Assembly (NCBI GenBank): GCA_013398295.1
Contig: VZSF01000741.1
Span: 276,297 to 340,296 of the forward strand
Origin: Chionis minor
Lineage: Eukaryota > Chordata > Aves > Charadriiformes > Chionididae
Direction of reading: 5' to 3'
DNA: 64,000 nt
Both the position numbers and the translations under genes were made by a program. Each line of letters begins with the position of its first letter. Positions within the stretch are counted from its first letter, which is position 1. Of this stretch, positions 48,127 through 60,716 are shown piece by piece. Below the pieces are notes generated by a model. It was not told where the DNA came from and ran no database searches. It saw only the letters and a program-made list of their open reading frames with translations.

Positions 48127-51100
48127 GGCAGGGGGAGGCTTGCAAATGTTTTTTGGATACCCATCCAAACGGGGCGTGCTGGGCGGCATGAAACCTGCGC
48201 CTGGCAGCCGGCGCGCTGAGCAGTGATTTAAAACCAGGCTCCCAGCGGCAGGGAAAGAGGCAGAGGGGGAAGCAGATGTGAACACAATGCTGGAGATAAA
48301 GGAGAGGCCAAGGGAACAGCTGCCGAAGCGGCAGCCCGGCCCTGCCGCCTCCCGCAGCGGGCACCGAGTGCTAGAAAATCTCCAGCAAATATCCCCGAGC
48401 TTAAGGACGGGGTCACTGAGCCCGGGGGAGAATGAAGGGGAGGAGCAGGGGGAAAAGGTGGTGTTTTCTGCACTGGTTTTTCTTGGGTTTTGAAGGAGAG
48501 GTTGAAGCTTGGAGAAAGGGAATAGCGTTGAAACACGGGGAGAGTTGTGATCCTGTCTTGTCTTTCTTTTCTTGCCTGTTCTGGTGCTGCAATGGAGGAG
48601 AAAGAGATTTAGCAAAGGAGAAGTGGGAGGAAAAGTGGGAAGTGGAGAACAAAAAGGCCAAGGACCTTCAGGAAAGAGGTGGATATGGGGCCCTTCAGAA
48701 AGGATGTGGAAAAAGGGTCTGGGAAGCTTTCTGGCTTGGATTTTCCAGGTCTGGCTGGTTGTCTCTCTGAGAAGCTGATTGTGTGGGACAGCAACAAGTC
48801 CCCTCCGCCCCGTCCCTTGGAAACGGGGTGGCTTTGTACGTTAGTCCAGGGCCAGATCCCAGGAAGAGCCGTACAACACGGCCCCACAGGGTGCAGGCAG
48901 GAGGACAGGGAGGTCTTGTTGCTCTGGGTGGACCCATGCGGTCATTTTTCACGCCTGGGTTGCTGGTCCCATCTAGCCAGCAGTAGAGACGCCCGGAAGC
49001 TTTCAGCTCTGGGTTCCTCTCCTTTCCTCCAGTAATATCTGGTGGAGGACTGGGTCATGGCAGCCAAGGTCGCAGACCCTGCCCTGGCTCAGTGTCCTAC
49101 ATGAGATGAGATGAACAGGTCTCAATCTACCCCCCTTGTTGTCAAAACCTCCCCATCACCAAACCCTCGCAGCAAATGGGCTCCCTGATTTGTACCCTGG
49201 ACCAGCCTCCAGACGAGGGGTCAACAGAGATGTCTTCTCCATGGTTTTTCCCTGCTTGTAATCCTTCCTCCTCGCAGCCAGCCCGAGAGCTTCAGCCTTT
49301 GATCCTCCTCCTCTTTTGCAAATACTTTTCTCTGCTCGTGGAATTAAATCTCTCTCGCAGTGTTTTCCTTCCCTATCTTTTCTTTCTGGCCGAGTCTATC
49401 TGAAATATTGTGGGGGTTTTTGTGGGTTGGTTTTTTTTTTTTGCTCCTTCAGCAGCAGGACTATATAATTGATGGCCTCGCCAAGCTTTCCGAGCTGAAC
49501 ATTAAACCCTTCCTGCCTTGGCTCCGACCGGAGTTCATTACTTTTTGAAAAGCTTTGTTGTCTGTTTGCGCTCAGATGATTGTTGTTGTGGAGGGGAGGA
49601 TATTGTCAGCAGAGAGAGAGGAGGAAGGGCTGGATTTGGCCAGGACTGCTTTGTAATCAAATCCCACTCTCTTTAGCAAATTTTCGAGGGGAGAAGGCCT
49701 CTTTTAGCAAAATTGAAACACCCTCCCGAAGGCAGGAGCACAAAACCCAGGCCCCTAATTAACGTGCGGCAACAGGTTGTCTCGCTCTTGGGGACGGTAG
49801 GAAAACGTCGCTTGGCGAATTGCCTGCACGAGCGATGCTCACCACGGGCTTAATACTTGGGGTTCTTGATGAACCCGTCGTGTTCATCGCCCCCAAACCT
49901 TGGCATCCCGGGAGCTGCCGTTGCAAGGATGAGCCTCGCGCGGTCCCTCCAGCACCGTGATGTCCTTATTCTGGTGCTGGGGGTCACTGGGCGGGTGTGT
50001 TTTTGCACCACACAAATTGCTTTCTGCGTCTTTTGGTCTTTTCTGGCAAGACGAAGCCCAAGTGCGTTCTCTGGTCCTCCCTGCACCGATGCTTCTTCTG
50101 GCTCCCCGTCTACCCCCGTGGTTTTTCGGCACTTAAAACACAGCAAGGCTGAGGTGATTACAAGGATTGGAGATGCAGTGACACTTCCCTGCCAACAAGT
50201 AATTGATTTATTAAAGACATTACAATACATTCATGGTTGAGCGTAAGAGTTTCCTTTGAACTCGCTCGAAAATCCAAAGGGATTGTGCCTGTTTGCAAGT
50301 ACCGCCAGCAGAATAAATCTGCGCTCCCCCATCGCCTTCCCCCGCTCCTCCCGGCACCGCCGCAATTTCATTTCCCTTTGACTGGCGCGAGTAAATATCA
50401 CAGCTCGACAACTCCAGTCCAGTGACCGGTGTGATCCAATTTAATAGCATTTAAAAATTCAAAGTGATTGTTAGCCAAATGGAAATGTAAGATTTCATAC
50501 CCAGCCTGCCTTGGGGAGGAAAGGAAGAATGAGGGAGGGTGCGGGGGATGTAGACAAATGGACTAGATAAAAAATAATGGAAAGTAACTTAATTAAAGAG
50601 GCTCGAGCCAAGTTAAAAACAGTAATGATTTTGAATCGGAGAACCGCAGGTTTTAAAAATGAAAGGGGAAGAGGAAAGAAAGGGAAGGAAGCTGTGGATA
50701 AAGAGCCTCCAAAGTGATTAAATGGGAGGAGAAGGAGGCATAGGAAGGAAGGGGTGAAAATAGTCCTTCTGTGAAAAGCAGGAGCACATGGGGAATAGAT
50801 GGTGCTGTTGATGAGGCTGGGCATTAGGAAGACAAATAGGGAAATTAAAGGATGCTCTGGTGGGAGATAACTCCCCATGGCGTTCCCAGCGTTCTCAGAG
50901 GCGCGAGGGTGGCCGAGAAAAAGGCTCGAGGGCTTCGTTTAGGAGAAATGGAAAATGTAGGAGCGGTCCTAATGGAATAGGAGAACAGCCCCCACATTCT
51001 CCAGGCACGCCGATATCCCTGCCTTGCGGTAGCGTCGCTCCCTCTGTTTCCTTTCCTTTTAACTCTGTCAAACGCAGCCTATTTGGGTTGAGATTTGGTA

Positions 51101-51311
51101 ATGAAATTTTAATTGCCCCTCCGCGCACGTGGGTGTTCTGCTGTGCTCTCTACAGCCTGATGACTCATTTTGAACCGCGGTGCGCTCGTCTCGTGCGGCC
51201 CCTTGGAAATACCTGGCCTGGCAGCCGTCCCGGCGCCTTTTCCGTGGCTTGGCGAGAAGCAGGTGCTGAGGGAGCATCGATCCGAACAGGCGCTTTTGGG
51301 CCATGTGCTCT

Positions 51312-51397
51312 TCAGGCCTCATTTCTCCATCCGCAAAGCGGGGATAATACCGCTCCCTTATCTGGCCGGGGGGGTCGGGAGGATAGAGTTATTAACG
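51312..51397 (+). mobile_element. MIR-like relic, + orientation
   Basis: The text caggcctcatttctccatcc, gcaaagcggggataatacc, gctcccttatc, gtcgggaggatagagttatt corresponds to the MIR core cctcagtttctccatctgta, aaatggggataat, cctacct and gttgtgaggat. Confidence 0.72.
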
Positions 51398-52314
51398 CCC
51401 GCCCTGCTGGCAGATCCCGAGCAAGCGGAGGTGGCGATGCGCACGGGTACCAAGAGAAGCCAGGTGCCTGTGGAAAAGCCTTGTCCACGGGGATTCTGAG
51501 CTGGGGGGGGGGTGAATTAAGGCAGCAGAGACCAACCCTACCTCCACCCTCGCTGAATTTTGCGAGCTAAACCCTACGGTGCTAAGAATGCTCTTTGAAG
51601 GTCGTTTTGAGGCGTGGGAAGGTCAATGTGCATCATCACACGGGCTCTGGCTCCTCGGTATTTTCTCTCCTGCTTGTTTCTGGCCGAGCCTGGGGTTGAT
51701 CCCCAGGGTTTGGGGCGGTCGGTGCGTTGGGGGAAGGTGGATGCTAACAAGGTGGTGCCTTGGGTAGGGCGCAGGACCAGAAGAAGGAGGAGCGAGGATG
51801 GAGCCTGGAGAGCAGGAGAGCCTGTGAGAGCAGGACTATGTAAAGAAGTTACTAAAGGGAAGGACGAGTGGAGCGGGGCAGCTTTGGGAAGGTGGATCTG
51901 CCTCTGCCAGAGCCAGGGATGGGTTTGCAAGTCTCATGTGTTCCCATGGGGACAGGAGGAGCAGCAGCATCTGCAGGCATAAATCACCTCACCTGCGGTT
52001 CATTTTGAGCTGCTGGGCCTTGCCGACCTCCCCCTTTATGAGCAGGAGAACAAAGGGCCTGGTCATAAGGAGCAGCCTCCAGACCACCTAGTCAGAGAAT
52101 AATTGGGCCATGCTCCCTGCCCGATCCATTAGTTTTTCACCGGAGTCAAAGGCGATAGGGGGAAGAAGCTCAAGCGGAAGCCAAGGCTCTGGCTGGAGTA
52201 CGGGGAGGCACCTGCGAGGGCTGGAGCTGGGTGTTTGCAGGGCTCAGGAAGGCCAGGAAGAAAGGGGCTGTTTGGGGACAAGGTGTGATGGCAACGGCAC
52301 CCGTGGTATTATGG

Positions 52315-52348
52315 ATTTTTATTTTTATTTATTTTTATTTTTATCCAA
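52315..52348. repeat. (TTTTTA)n-like low-complexity tract
   Basis: T4-T5 runs are separated by single A over about 34 bases. Confidence 0.8.
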
Positions 52349-52784
52349 CCTTGCTCCTTGCATCAGGAAGCGCAGCTCTCTGCACATCCCCCTCTTGCTC
52401 CCCATCACATCCCTCCCCTAAGCCGGATGCCTAGAGGTGGGTTGCAAGCGGGGGATGTCCCACAGGGCTGCGGATGCAGCTTGCATCCATCTGCCGTCTC
52501 CTTTTTCACTTGTGCAGCGAAAGCCCCGTGGGGCAAAGGCTGTATTTTCGTGTCTGGTTGGTACAGCACCGAGCGTCGTGGGCTCTGAGGGTGTAAAACA
52601 TGTCGCAGGGGAGCTATGGAGGAGGGATGTAAGTCATGGGATAAAGAGGGAGGGGTAAAGACAGAGGGAGAAAGGACAGATACCAATAGACTTCAGTTGC
52701 AATTCAATCAAAACTTGGGGCTCTCGCTGAGTTCCACATTAACGCCACAAATCTCGATGGTTTTTTGAAGTAAAGGCGTCAGGC

Positions 52785-52885
52785 GGCTGGCGACCGGTGC
52801 AGCGTTTCGGGAAGCTCCGCTCATCTTCCCGCAAGGGCGGGCGAGGCGCCGCGCTTTCCCTGGGCACGGGCCGCGCGCCTCCTCG
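52785..52885. promoter_or_regulatory. CpG-rich patch next to AT-rich block
   Basis: Dense CpG (gcgccgcgc, ccgcgcgcc, ggcgggcg) is followed at once by attagattagtgtcagtg. It is short, with no TATA box, exon or ORF with a signal peptide seen. It is listed as a possible regulatory patch only. Confidence 0.25.
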
Positions 52886-55800
52886 AATTAGATTAGTGTC
52901 AGTGTGGAAAGTGTAATCATAAACACTTACTTTGTGCTCGAGTCGGGGGAGAGCGGGAGCACGAGTGCCAGAGCGCGGAGATAAGAACAAATATGCAAGA
53001 GCATAGTGTGTTTTTAATGGAGGGGAGATTTATTTCTCTCTGTGTCTTTTTAAGCCTCTAGATAGATCATAAAAAAACCCAACCCAACCCACACACAACC
53101 TGCCTGCCTGAAATAGCCCAAATGTAATTTAAAGAGCATCATTTTAACTAATACTTCACTTCAGAGGCACCTGCCCTATATTCATTGGAGATGCAGGCTG
53201 GCATTAGAGCATCTGATTTATCTCTGGAAAGCATGTTTGAGCTCCTTTGTTCCTGCGGGTCCCTTTTGACGAGGGAAGCGGCGCAGGGCCGGTTCAGCGT
53301 GCTCGGCCCTCCGTGTGATGCTTGCTCCTCATGAACAGGGAGCCGAGGGGAGAGCTCTCTCCTCTCTGGAAGTGTGGCTGCGAGCAGGATCTGTGTCGAG
53401 GTGTAGGGCCCGGCCCCTTCTCCTCTGGCTGTTTTTGGTCAGAGGAGCTGAGGTTTTTAGCAGGCCAAAGTGTGCTGGCGGACCAGAGGAGGAATAACCT
53501 GTAAACTTGCTGCTCCTTGGTACAGGAGATTCCATGTGGACTGGGATACGATACTTGCAGGCATCCACTTGGGATGCAAGCTCTAAACTAGATCCATGCA
53601 TCTCGGTGTACATGAGCCCTAGCTCCACATAGGACATAGGACTGTCCCTATGCGGAAATCTCCCCACCTACAGTTCCGGGGACTGTAGGCTCACGTTATC
53701 TTATCACCTTAGATGATGTTGTCTTTTTAATAAGCTTGTGAGGAAGAGAAATGCTTGTTGTCATGTTGATAAAGAGGGGCGAGACCCAAAGAGACCAAGC
53801 ATTTGGTCCAGGATGCTCTGGAGGAGCAGGTGGTGCAGGCATCAACCGTCCTTCTCTGCTGCTTAGTGACCTGCAGCAAGGAAGCTTTTCTAACATTAAA
53901 AAATACAATAAAATAAAGGGAAAATCCATAAATCGTGATTTTTCTCATGGGATGTGACCCGGTGGAGGGAGAGGATCCAGTGTTGTCCTGCATCCCTCAG
54001 GAGATGGCAGTGCAGGGGCCGGTCCCGGAAAGCTCCGAGACGCTGGGAGCTTGTTTCTGCTGGGGGCAGCTATCGAGGGCGAGGGAGCGCAGGGCGGAGC
54101 AGGAGGAAAGACGGGGAGAGGAGAGCTATTGTCAAATCCCTCGCTCGCCCTTTCTGATCTGAAGTTCACTTGTAATATTTTTCTCGACTCGGGTTGCTAA
54201 TGCGTTTTGTTCTCCAGAGTGCGCGTGGCCCGACTTCCCGCGCAGCCTTTAATTAGTTTCTGGATGATGACATCTCCGCTGAGAATCATCTCGTCTTGTC
54301 CCTCCGATCTCGGGGGGAGATAAAGGAATCTAATAAAGTCATTCAGCATTTCTAGGTGATGGGTTTGACAAGCTTTGTATTAACAAGAAGTCGTGTTCCA
54401 ACTTTCTCAGGCGCCCTCGGCACGCTGGGGCTCATCCCCACACGGGGACTTTTCCCAGGGGGTCTGAGGGAGCCTCCGCCGGCGCCTGGTGGGACGAGAG
54501 GGGCAGAGCTGGGGATGCTGCGTCCCCGAGCGGGATGACCTGGAGTCACTGTGGGTTTGATGGTCACCAGCGGAGGTAGCTGTGAGAGAGGCTGTTGTGC
54601 CATGAGGAGAGGTGTCAATAATGCTGGAAAGATGATGCGAGTGTCTTAAGGTTTTTGAGATCCTTCAATTTTCTACTCTTTAAGAGGCGTTGCTCGGTTC
54701 ACAGGGGGAATCTAAGGTGGCTCAGGGTGCCAAAACTGGAAAGTAGATCCTTGCGCTGTGCGGCATGCGTGGAGCTGAAAATGAGATCCGTCTAGACAGA
54801 GAGCTGGACCGCCCAACAGTCCTTGTTTGTCTGCCTTTCTTCACAGCGAGCAATGCAAAAAACTTTACTTTTTCATCCTCTCAATTTTCTTTTTTTCATT
54901 CATTATCATTAGACTCATTTTAGAGAAGACAACAAATTCCAAAGCAGTGCCATGACTTCCTTGAGGCATTGTATACCGTGAAAGCAGAACTCGGGTCTCC
55001 CAAACCTGAAGGATGGATTCTGCCTGCTTATTAATAGTCATGCGAAGCAAACTCTTGCTTGATTCCCCAGAGGTGTAGGGCTCGGTGTTGGGTGTTTCTT
55101 CCCAGTTGTGGTAGGAACAAAGAGGTGGATTCCTTCGGGGAACCAAACCTAGCCAGGCCGCACCCCGGCTCCAGAGGGCAGCGGCACTCGGGATCCAGGT
55201 CGGTGACCTGGACTCGTCCGAAAGTCAGGAAAAAAAGTCCTTGTGCTGGGGACCTGACTCTCCTTTCATTCCTTGTTTATTGTGGCGTATCCCTTGTTGA
55301 CTGCAGTAGGAGTATCGCTGATTTATGCTGTCGTAAGTGGAATCAGATTGAGCTCCCTTTTGGCACTTAGCTATAAAGTTTGTCTGCAGAAACCCTGCTG
55401 CTTATGCGGTGAATTATACCCACGTTCACAAATACTTTACTAATGAATGATTGGAAACGTCTTGTTTCCCCCCCCCTCCTCTCCTGAATTATTACGATGC
55501 CATGCCGTATAACCTGCTGCAGAGACGGGCATAAAAAATTTCGCGTCCTCCAAGCTCGGGAGAGCTTTGTTGCAACAGGAGCCGTTACCTACTCGGGAAA
55601 TCGTTTAGACACATCGCGGTGCCGTATGACACATCTCATTATGCCTCGCTTTAAAAAGGAGCGATTGCCATTAGTTATTTATTAATTGCTTATTAAGGTC
55701 ATTACCTATGTCCTCTTCATTTCCAGGCTGCTTTCTTCACGTCTCTGGCTGCCGCCAGGTTTGCGCAGAGGGGGCTCGGTCCCTTGGCAGAGCCGAGCCG

Positions 55801-55945
55801 AACCCGGCACGCCGGTGGGGAAGGGGGTAAACGTGCAAACCCAGGGCAGGATCAGCACCTTTAATTGTAAGATTTTCGTATTCAAGCCTACGTGACCAAG
55901 TGGCACAGCCGGAAGGAGGCTCTAAGGCTGTTTGCCCTTCCTTGC

Positions 55946-55979
55946 ACTCCATGGAATTCTTCACTCCATGGAATTCTTC
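55946..55979 (+). repeat. Perfect 17-base tandem duplication
   Basis: The unit actccatggaattcttc occurs twice head to tail with no mismatch, which suggests a recent replication-slippage or repair event. Confidence 0.95.
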
Positions 55980-57087
55980 AATACGGCTCCTGAGCTGTGT
56001 TGATAGGGTGGAAGGAGGAAGCCCTCTGCTTTTCTCGTCATTACGGTTGCGTTAGAGGGGTGCAAGCTGATTGAAAAGGCCGTTATAATACACCTGTAGT
56101 TGAAGGCACATATCTCTCAATCTGCTCTCCGCCTTCCTGAAAAACAGAGAAAAGTTTTGAACATGAAAGAGGGAAGAAGGACACGATGGAGGCGCCTGGC
56201 TCCGTGGCAGCCGGAGCGCCATACCTTCTCCTGACCCGGAGGAGAGCAAACTCTCCTCTGGTCACAGCCTGGAGGAGTTGGATGGGGAGAGCGATGTTGG
56301 GGTCCCCGCCTCGCGCCCGCTCACCGGCTGGGTTTGGCAGACGCCTTTGGCTGGCAGGGGAGAGCGTGGGCTCGCTCCCGACTGGTAGCATCGCCGCGAG
56401 CAGGGCTGGGGGGGCAGCCGGGGCTCCCCCTCGCCGTGTAGCGGAGGCGGGCCCCGTGGTAGCAGCACTATGTAAAACACGGGGAAGTCTGTGGGTGACA
56501 GCGGAAAGAGGCTGTTATTAAAAGCGGGAGCAGCGGCAGCCTGATGTTCAGGAAGCTGCCAGGGCGCATCACAGATCGCCTGCAGAACGCGAGTCTGGAT
56601 CTCCCTCCTTTTCTGTCTTCAAGACGCTTTTATAGTTGTTCTTTGTTGTTTCCTTTGATCTGGAGCAGATGTTGCTCGTGCTGGAAGACAGAGGTTTGCA
56701 TGTTTTATGAGGGGGAAAGCAAGGCACTCGCTAGGCTTGCCGGGGGAGCCCGCCGCCTCGCAGGCTGCTGCCGGGGCTGCGAGTCCTGTGCTGGGCGCTT
56801 TGCCGGGGCCAGCGCTCGCTCTGCAAGGCTCCCGCACCAGAACAGAATTGCAGGTCTGGAAAGGTGGCACGTGTGTTTCTGCGCTACCTGCTTGGCTCCC
56901 AAAACTGGGTAGAAAGGAGGTGGTTAAGGCAAAAAAAAATTAAAACGCAATTCCTCCCTGCCAGTACCCAGCTTGGTGGGGCTCATCGGAGGTCTCCGTC
57001 CCTGCCTCTGGTGGGGAGGTTGCTCCGGATCCATGCTCCTCACATCCTCAGGGGTCGCCTTGCCTCTCGCCTGATGCCTGGCTGAAA

Positions 57088-57180
57088 TTCATAGAATAGA
57101 ATCATGGAATCACTTGGGTTGGAAGGGACCTTCAAGATCATCGAGTCCAACCATAACCTACACTACCAAAAACACCACTG
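57088..57180 (-). mobile_element. CR1 retrotransposon, short 3' fragment
   Basis: Inverted CR1 tail: ttcatagaatagaatcatgg, aatcacttgggttggaaggg, ccttcaagatcatcgagtcc, aaccataacctacactacc. Two tail octamers are visible (atagaata, gaatcatg). Confidence 0.93.
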
Positions 57181-58029
57181 CCCAGGAAGCCCAGCCACCC
57201 CAAGGGGTGCGTCAGGAGACAGCAGCGGCGACAGTGTGTCAGGGAGACGGGAGCACGGGCAACGGCATGGTCATTGCATGCGAGGAAGGTGGCTGGGGAA
57301 GCAGTGATGACAGAAGGTGGCAGGGCCGAGGGTTACGTGCATGGGATGCGTGAGCTTTTGCACCTGTGTTGGCTCTGGGATGGGTGTTTGGAGGTGAAAA
57401 CATAGCGGGGATAGAGTTTGTGCCAGTGGCAGGAGGGTGTCTGAGCGCCAGGGAATATATCTGTGTAGGCAAGCGCATATGCTTGGATCCGTAAAGACAT
57501 ATATCACCTGACTGAACACCCTCCAACGTGTAACGCGCCATATGGTTTGGTTAAATATTTAAGCAAGCTGCTTTCTGTCCTGCGGACTCGGTGTGTGGGA
57601 GTGGGCGCCGAGTCCGGGCAAACTGGGGGCATGCCCTGGGCACCCGCGGAGGGCCGGAGCGGCAGGGAGCAGCCCAGAGACCTTTCGCGTCACCGTGGCA
57701 AGGATAAGGCGGGGGAAGAAGTCATCGGATCGATAGAACAGCAGCCCGTCCCTGGGGAAATCTGCGCTGTGTCACTGGAGCAGCATGGCCAACACTGCCA
57801 TGTTTAATCACTTCTGAGCAAGAGCGATGCCGAACACAAAAAAAGGACTGCCCGCAAGGAGAGGGCTCCCGCCTGGGAAGCCTGCATTTATTTAGCTTTA
57901 TTTATTTATTCATTCCCATCGGGGCACAGCTCCATCTGCGTCCCGCGTTCAGCATAAGAAATTCCTCCTCTGCCCCGTTGCCGCAGCAATGCCAACTGAC
58001 AGGGAGCGCGTTTTAATGCAGAGGGAACG

Positions 58030-58260
58030 GGAGCGCCGGTGACCGGTAAATAATATGAAAGATGTACTGGCGATCACTTATTTATTCAGGTTTCCCTCCC
58101 TGGCGTGGTAAAAGCCTTACAACATACCTGTTCAGTCTCCAGAAAGGCACTTTAAATAGTTCGTGTGGTTAATTATTCAAACGTTTAATTAGCATACAAT
58201 AACTGTCGTGTTAAATCCTACCACTGCACATTTAATTTAAGGGTTAGCTAACGACTTCGC
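58030..58260. promoter_or_regulatory. Candidate conserved non-coding element, AT-rich
   Basis: Dense homeodomain-type cores (ggttaattattc, cgtttaattagc, ttaatttaaggg) occur with no repeat signature, 2.5 kb before exon B. This is an inference from composition. Confidence 0.33.
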
Positions 58261-59440
58261 TGACGTTGTCGCTCTGGTTTACTTCCCAGCTGTTCCTGCC
58301 TCATCTTGTCCCGGGTGGGCTGCAGTAAATCACTTCTCCCCCAGCACATCCCGAGCTCGCCGGGGCAGGGTGGGCTTTTTCCCCGGTGCACGGGCGGCTC
58401 GAGTCGCTTTGGCACTTGTCAGAGGGAGCTGCAAAGTCTCCCGTTGCCTGGCTGAGCAGCCACGCAGTCATCTCTACTTCCTCTGGTCCGAGCTAAATTG
58501 AAATCTCCTACTCTATGGCTGAGGAGGAGGATGTAACACTTGGGTTTTGGGAAATGTGAGTTTAATTTGCTTTAATTATGGTTTAGATGCTGGGCAGTTG
58601 ATTTGATTGTAGATTTTTGCCTCTCGCTGGGGCGGGTGCAAATCCTTGCGTGTGGCCCCAGACTCGCCGTGCAGTCTGAACTGGAGGGTGTTTTTAAGTC
58701 TCGGTGAGCTCTGCAAAACACTCTGAATTAGGCTGATGTGGATGTGGCAGTTAAAAACATCAGAAAGGTTCCTCTGTGATTTAGCGAGCGTCACGCTGAA
58801 GGTGATAGATACTGCTCTAGTTTTGTTGGGACTTAGAGCTGGAAGCTATTGCTTCTTCGCAGGCAATGAGGGGTAATTCGCTGCGCCTCCACTTGTCTCT
58901 TTCCACCTCTCCAAAATGGCAACAGCGAGACCTCCTTGGCCTATTTTCCGCGCCCAGACCGTAAGCTCGGTCTTTTTAAAGCGCACATGGATTTCCTGGC
59001 TCGCGGTCCCAGTACCACGGCAGGGCAATCATCGCGCCGTTATAATTAATTGCGTCTCCTCAATGGACTACCTGGCTGTTGGCAGAGCGTCTCCCAGCTC
59101 CGTGCGGGCAGGCGGTCCCAGGAGGCATGCGCTGTCCCCTTATGCCAGGCTTAATGACACTGATGCATATTAATGTTTCTTTCGGTGTCGTCTTCGTGCC
59201 CTCCGCTGTCCTGCCCCAGAGCCCGCACTGTTCTGGGAGCATCTGATCCCTACTTGTCCTCCGGTGCATGATTAGCAGATTAGCCATCGTGCCCAAAGCA
59301 GCAAAAAATGAACTCCCAGAAGCCCTTCAAAACAGAGAATAATTCATTACCCACCTTGATTTCCACTTAAAATGTACTTTAACTACACTTCCAACTACAA
59401 ACCCTAAATCACCCTCATGTTCACAAAAAATCCATCATTT

Positions 59441-59540
59441 TTTATTTTATTGCGCGGCACTGGCATGACATAATCCCTTCCAGAGCGTCTTGGAGTGCTT
59501 TACGGATCAATAAATTACTTACCTGCACAGCAGAGGCAAT
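59441..59540 (-). mobile_element. MIR-like relic
   Basis: The + strand text ttattttattgcgcggcact, ttccagagcgtcttggagtg, ctttacggatcaataaatta resembles the complement of a MIR/L3-type 3' end (tttatatagcgc, ctcaaagtgctttac-aa-caataa). Moderate support. Confidence 0.5.
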
Positions 59541-60689
59541 GCGTGCAAGGCCATTGCAGTCATTCCGGCTCGGTGCGGCCCCGGGAAGGTGCGGGAGGGA
59601 GGTGGGAAGAGGCAGGGAAGGGGTGTTGGGGAGCGGGGCCCGGCTCAGGAATAGGGGCGTTGCAACGGTCTGGGATGCAGCTTCCAGCGGGTGGGTGAGC
59701 GGGGCTCGCCCGGGAAGGGCGGAAGGAGCAGGATGCTTCGCCGAGTGATTTGCGACTCTCCTACAAAGCACCGCAGCGGGGTGCCAATCCGCTGCTAGGC
59801 TCCGGAGAATGGCCTAGGAAAAAAAATATACTGAGGAAGGTGATGGTCTTTATTATGTTCTGCAGGTGCAGGCTGATAACAGCAGCAGATCGTTTTTCTC
59901 CTACAGCCCCGCCGTAGAGCTCGTAGGAACCCCAGCCCTCCCCGCCAGCCGCATCGCGTCCTCCGCTCCTGCAGCAGCGGGGGCCAAGCTCTCCCTGCTC
60001 GCTCCGTGTCCCTTCCCCTTCTCCTCACCCCCTGTCCTGTACGTGCGTCCCCTCTTTGGGTCTCGGTCCCTTCTATCTGACCTGCTCCAGGATATTCACT
60101 CGGCGGTGGCAGCGCCGAGGCAGTGGCACAGCTTTCATCCCAATTGAATTTCCCTTCCTTTGGAGGGTGGTAGACCTTGGAGGCTCCTCGGTAGACTTGT
60201 CGTCTTCGGGCCCGGCTCCTCTCGCTGCTTTTTTGGTTGCAAGGGCATGAGCGAGAGCCTGCAGGGCTGCAGGAAGAGCTGCAAGCCTTGTGCGTGCTTT
60301 GGGTATTCTTGCGCCGGGAGCGATTGCTGCCTTCAGGGGAGTTTGGAGCGGGTGGATGCTGTTTTTCCAGCTCTGCTGGGAAGGGTTTGCCATGGCTGAA
60401 AGGCCAGGAGGAGTACTGGAAGCAGGGTGGGGAAGAAGTCCAGTCTCCCGCACCACGGGGGTGCTGAGGAGAAGCCGTCTCCAGGCTCCCTAAAATGACT
60501 GAATCCCCTCTGGCTACAATTTTTTCCCACTTTATCCCCGTCTTTTCTGCCCTCCCCCCGCTTTCCCCTGTGTGTTCCTGTCAAGAGAATGATGGGCTAC
60601 TGTGTAGCTTGCAAGGTGCGGGGAGAAAGGAAATTCAGCCTCCTTCAGCCACGTTTTGAGATTTGTGGGGGAGCAGAACCGGTTACATT

Positions 60690-60716
60690 TTCACTTCCCT
60701 CTTTGTGTCACTGCAG
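60690..60716 (+). other. Splice acceptor of NTM exon B
   Basis: A thymine/cytosine-rich tract (ttcacttccctctttgtg...) ends in cactgcag. The AG at 60715-60716 leaves tg as the first exon bases, which completes the split valine codon from exon A. Confidence 0.94.

Larger units (their letters stand above)
41800..57087 (+). other. NTM intron DNA with MIR-like relics and a palindrome array
   Basis: No gene was found. Besides the separate entries, it holds a GGA run (42107-42132), a C9 run (55470-55478) and TTTTTA repeats (52315-52348). The longest frame in the window (45435-46601, 388 codons) begins in the palindrome array and runs through a MIR-like relic, and other frames of 311 and 233 codons overlap it. 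That pattern indicates stop-poor GC-rich DNA, not a gene. Confidence 0.62.
57181..60716 (+). other. End of the 22.7 kb NTM intron
   Basis: No gene was found before the exon B acceptor. TTTA repeats lie at 57887-57912, an AT-rich block at 58030-58260 and a MIR-like relic at 59441-59540. Open frames up to 127 codons have no domain. Confidence 0.65.
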
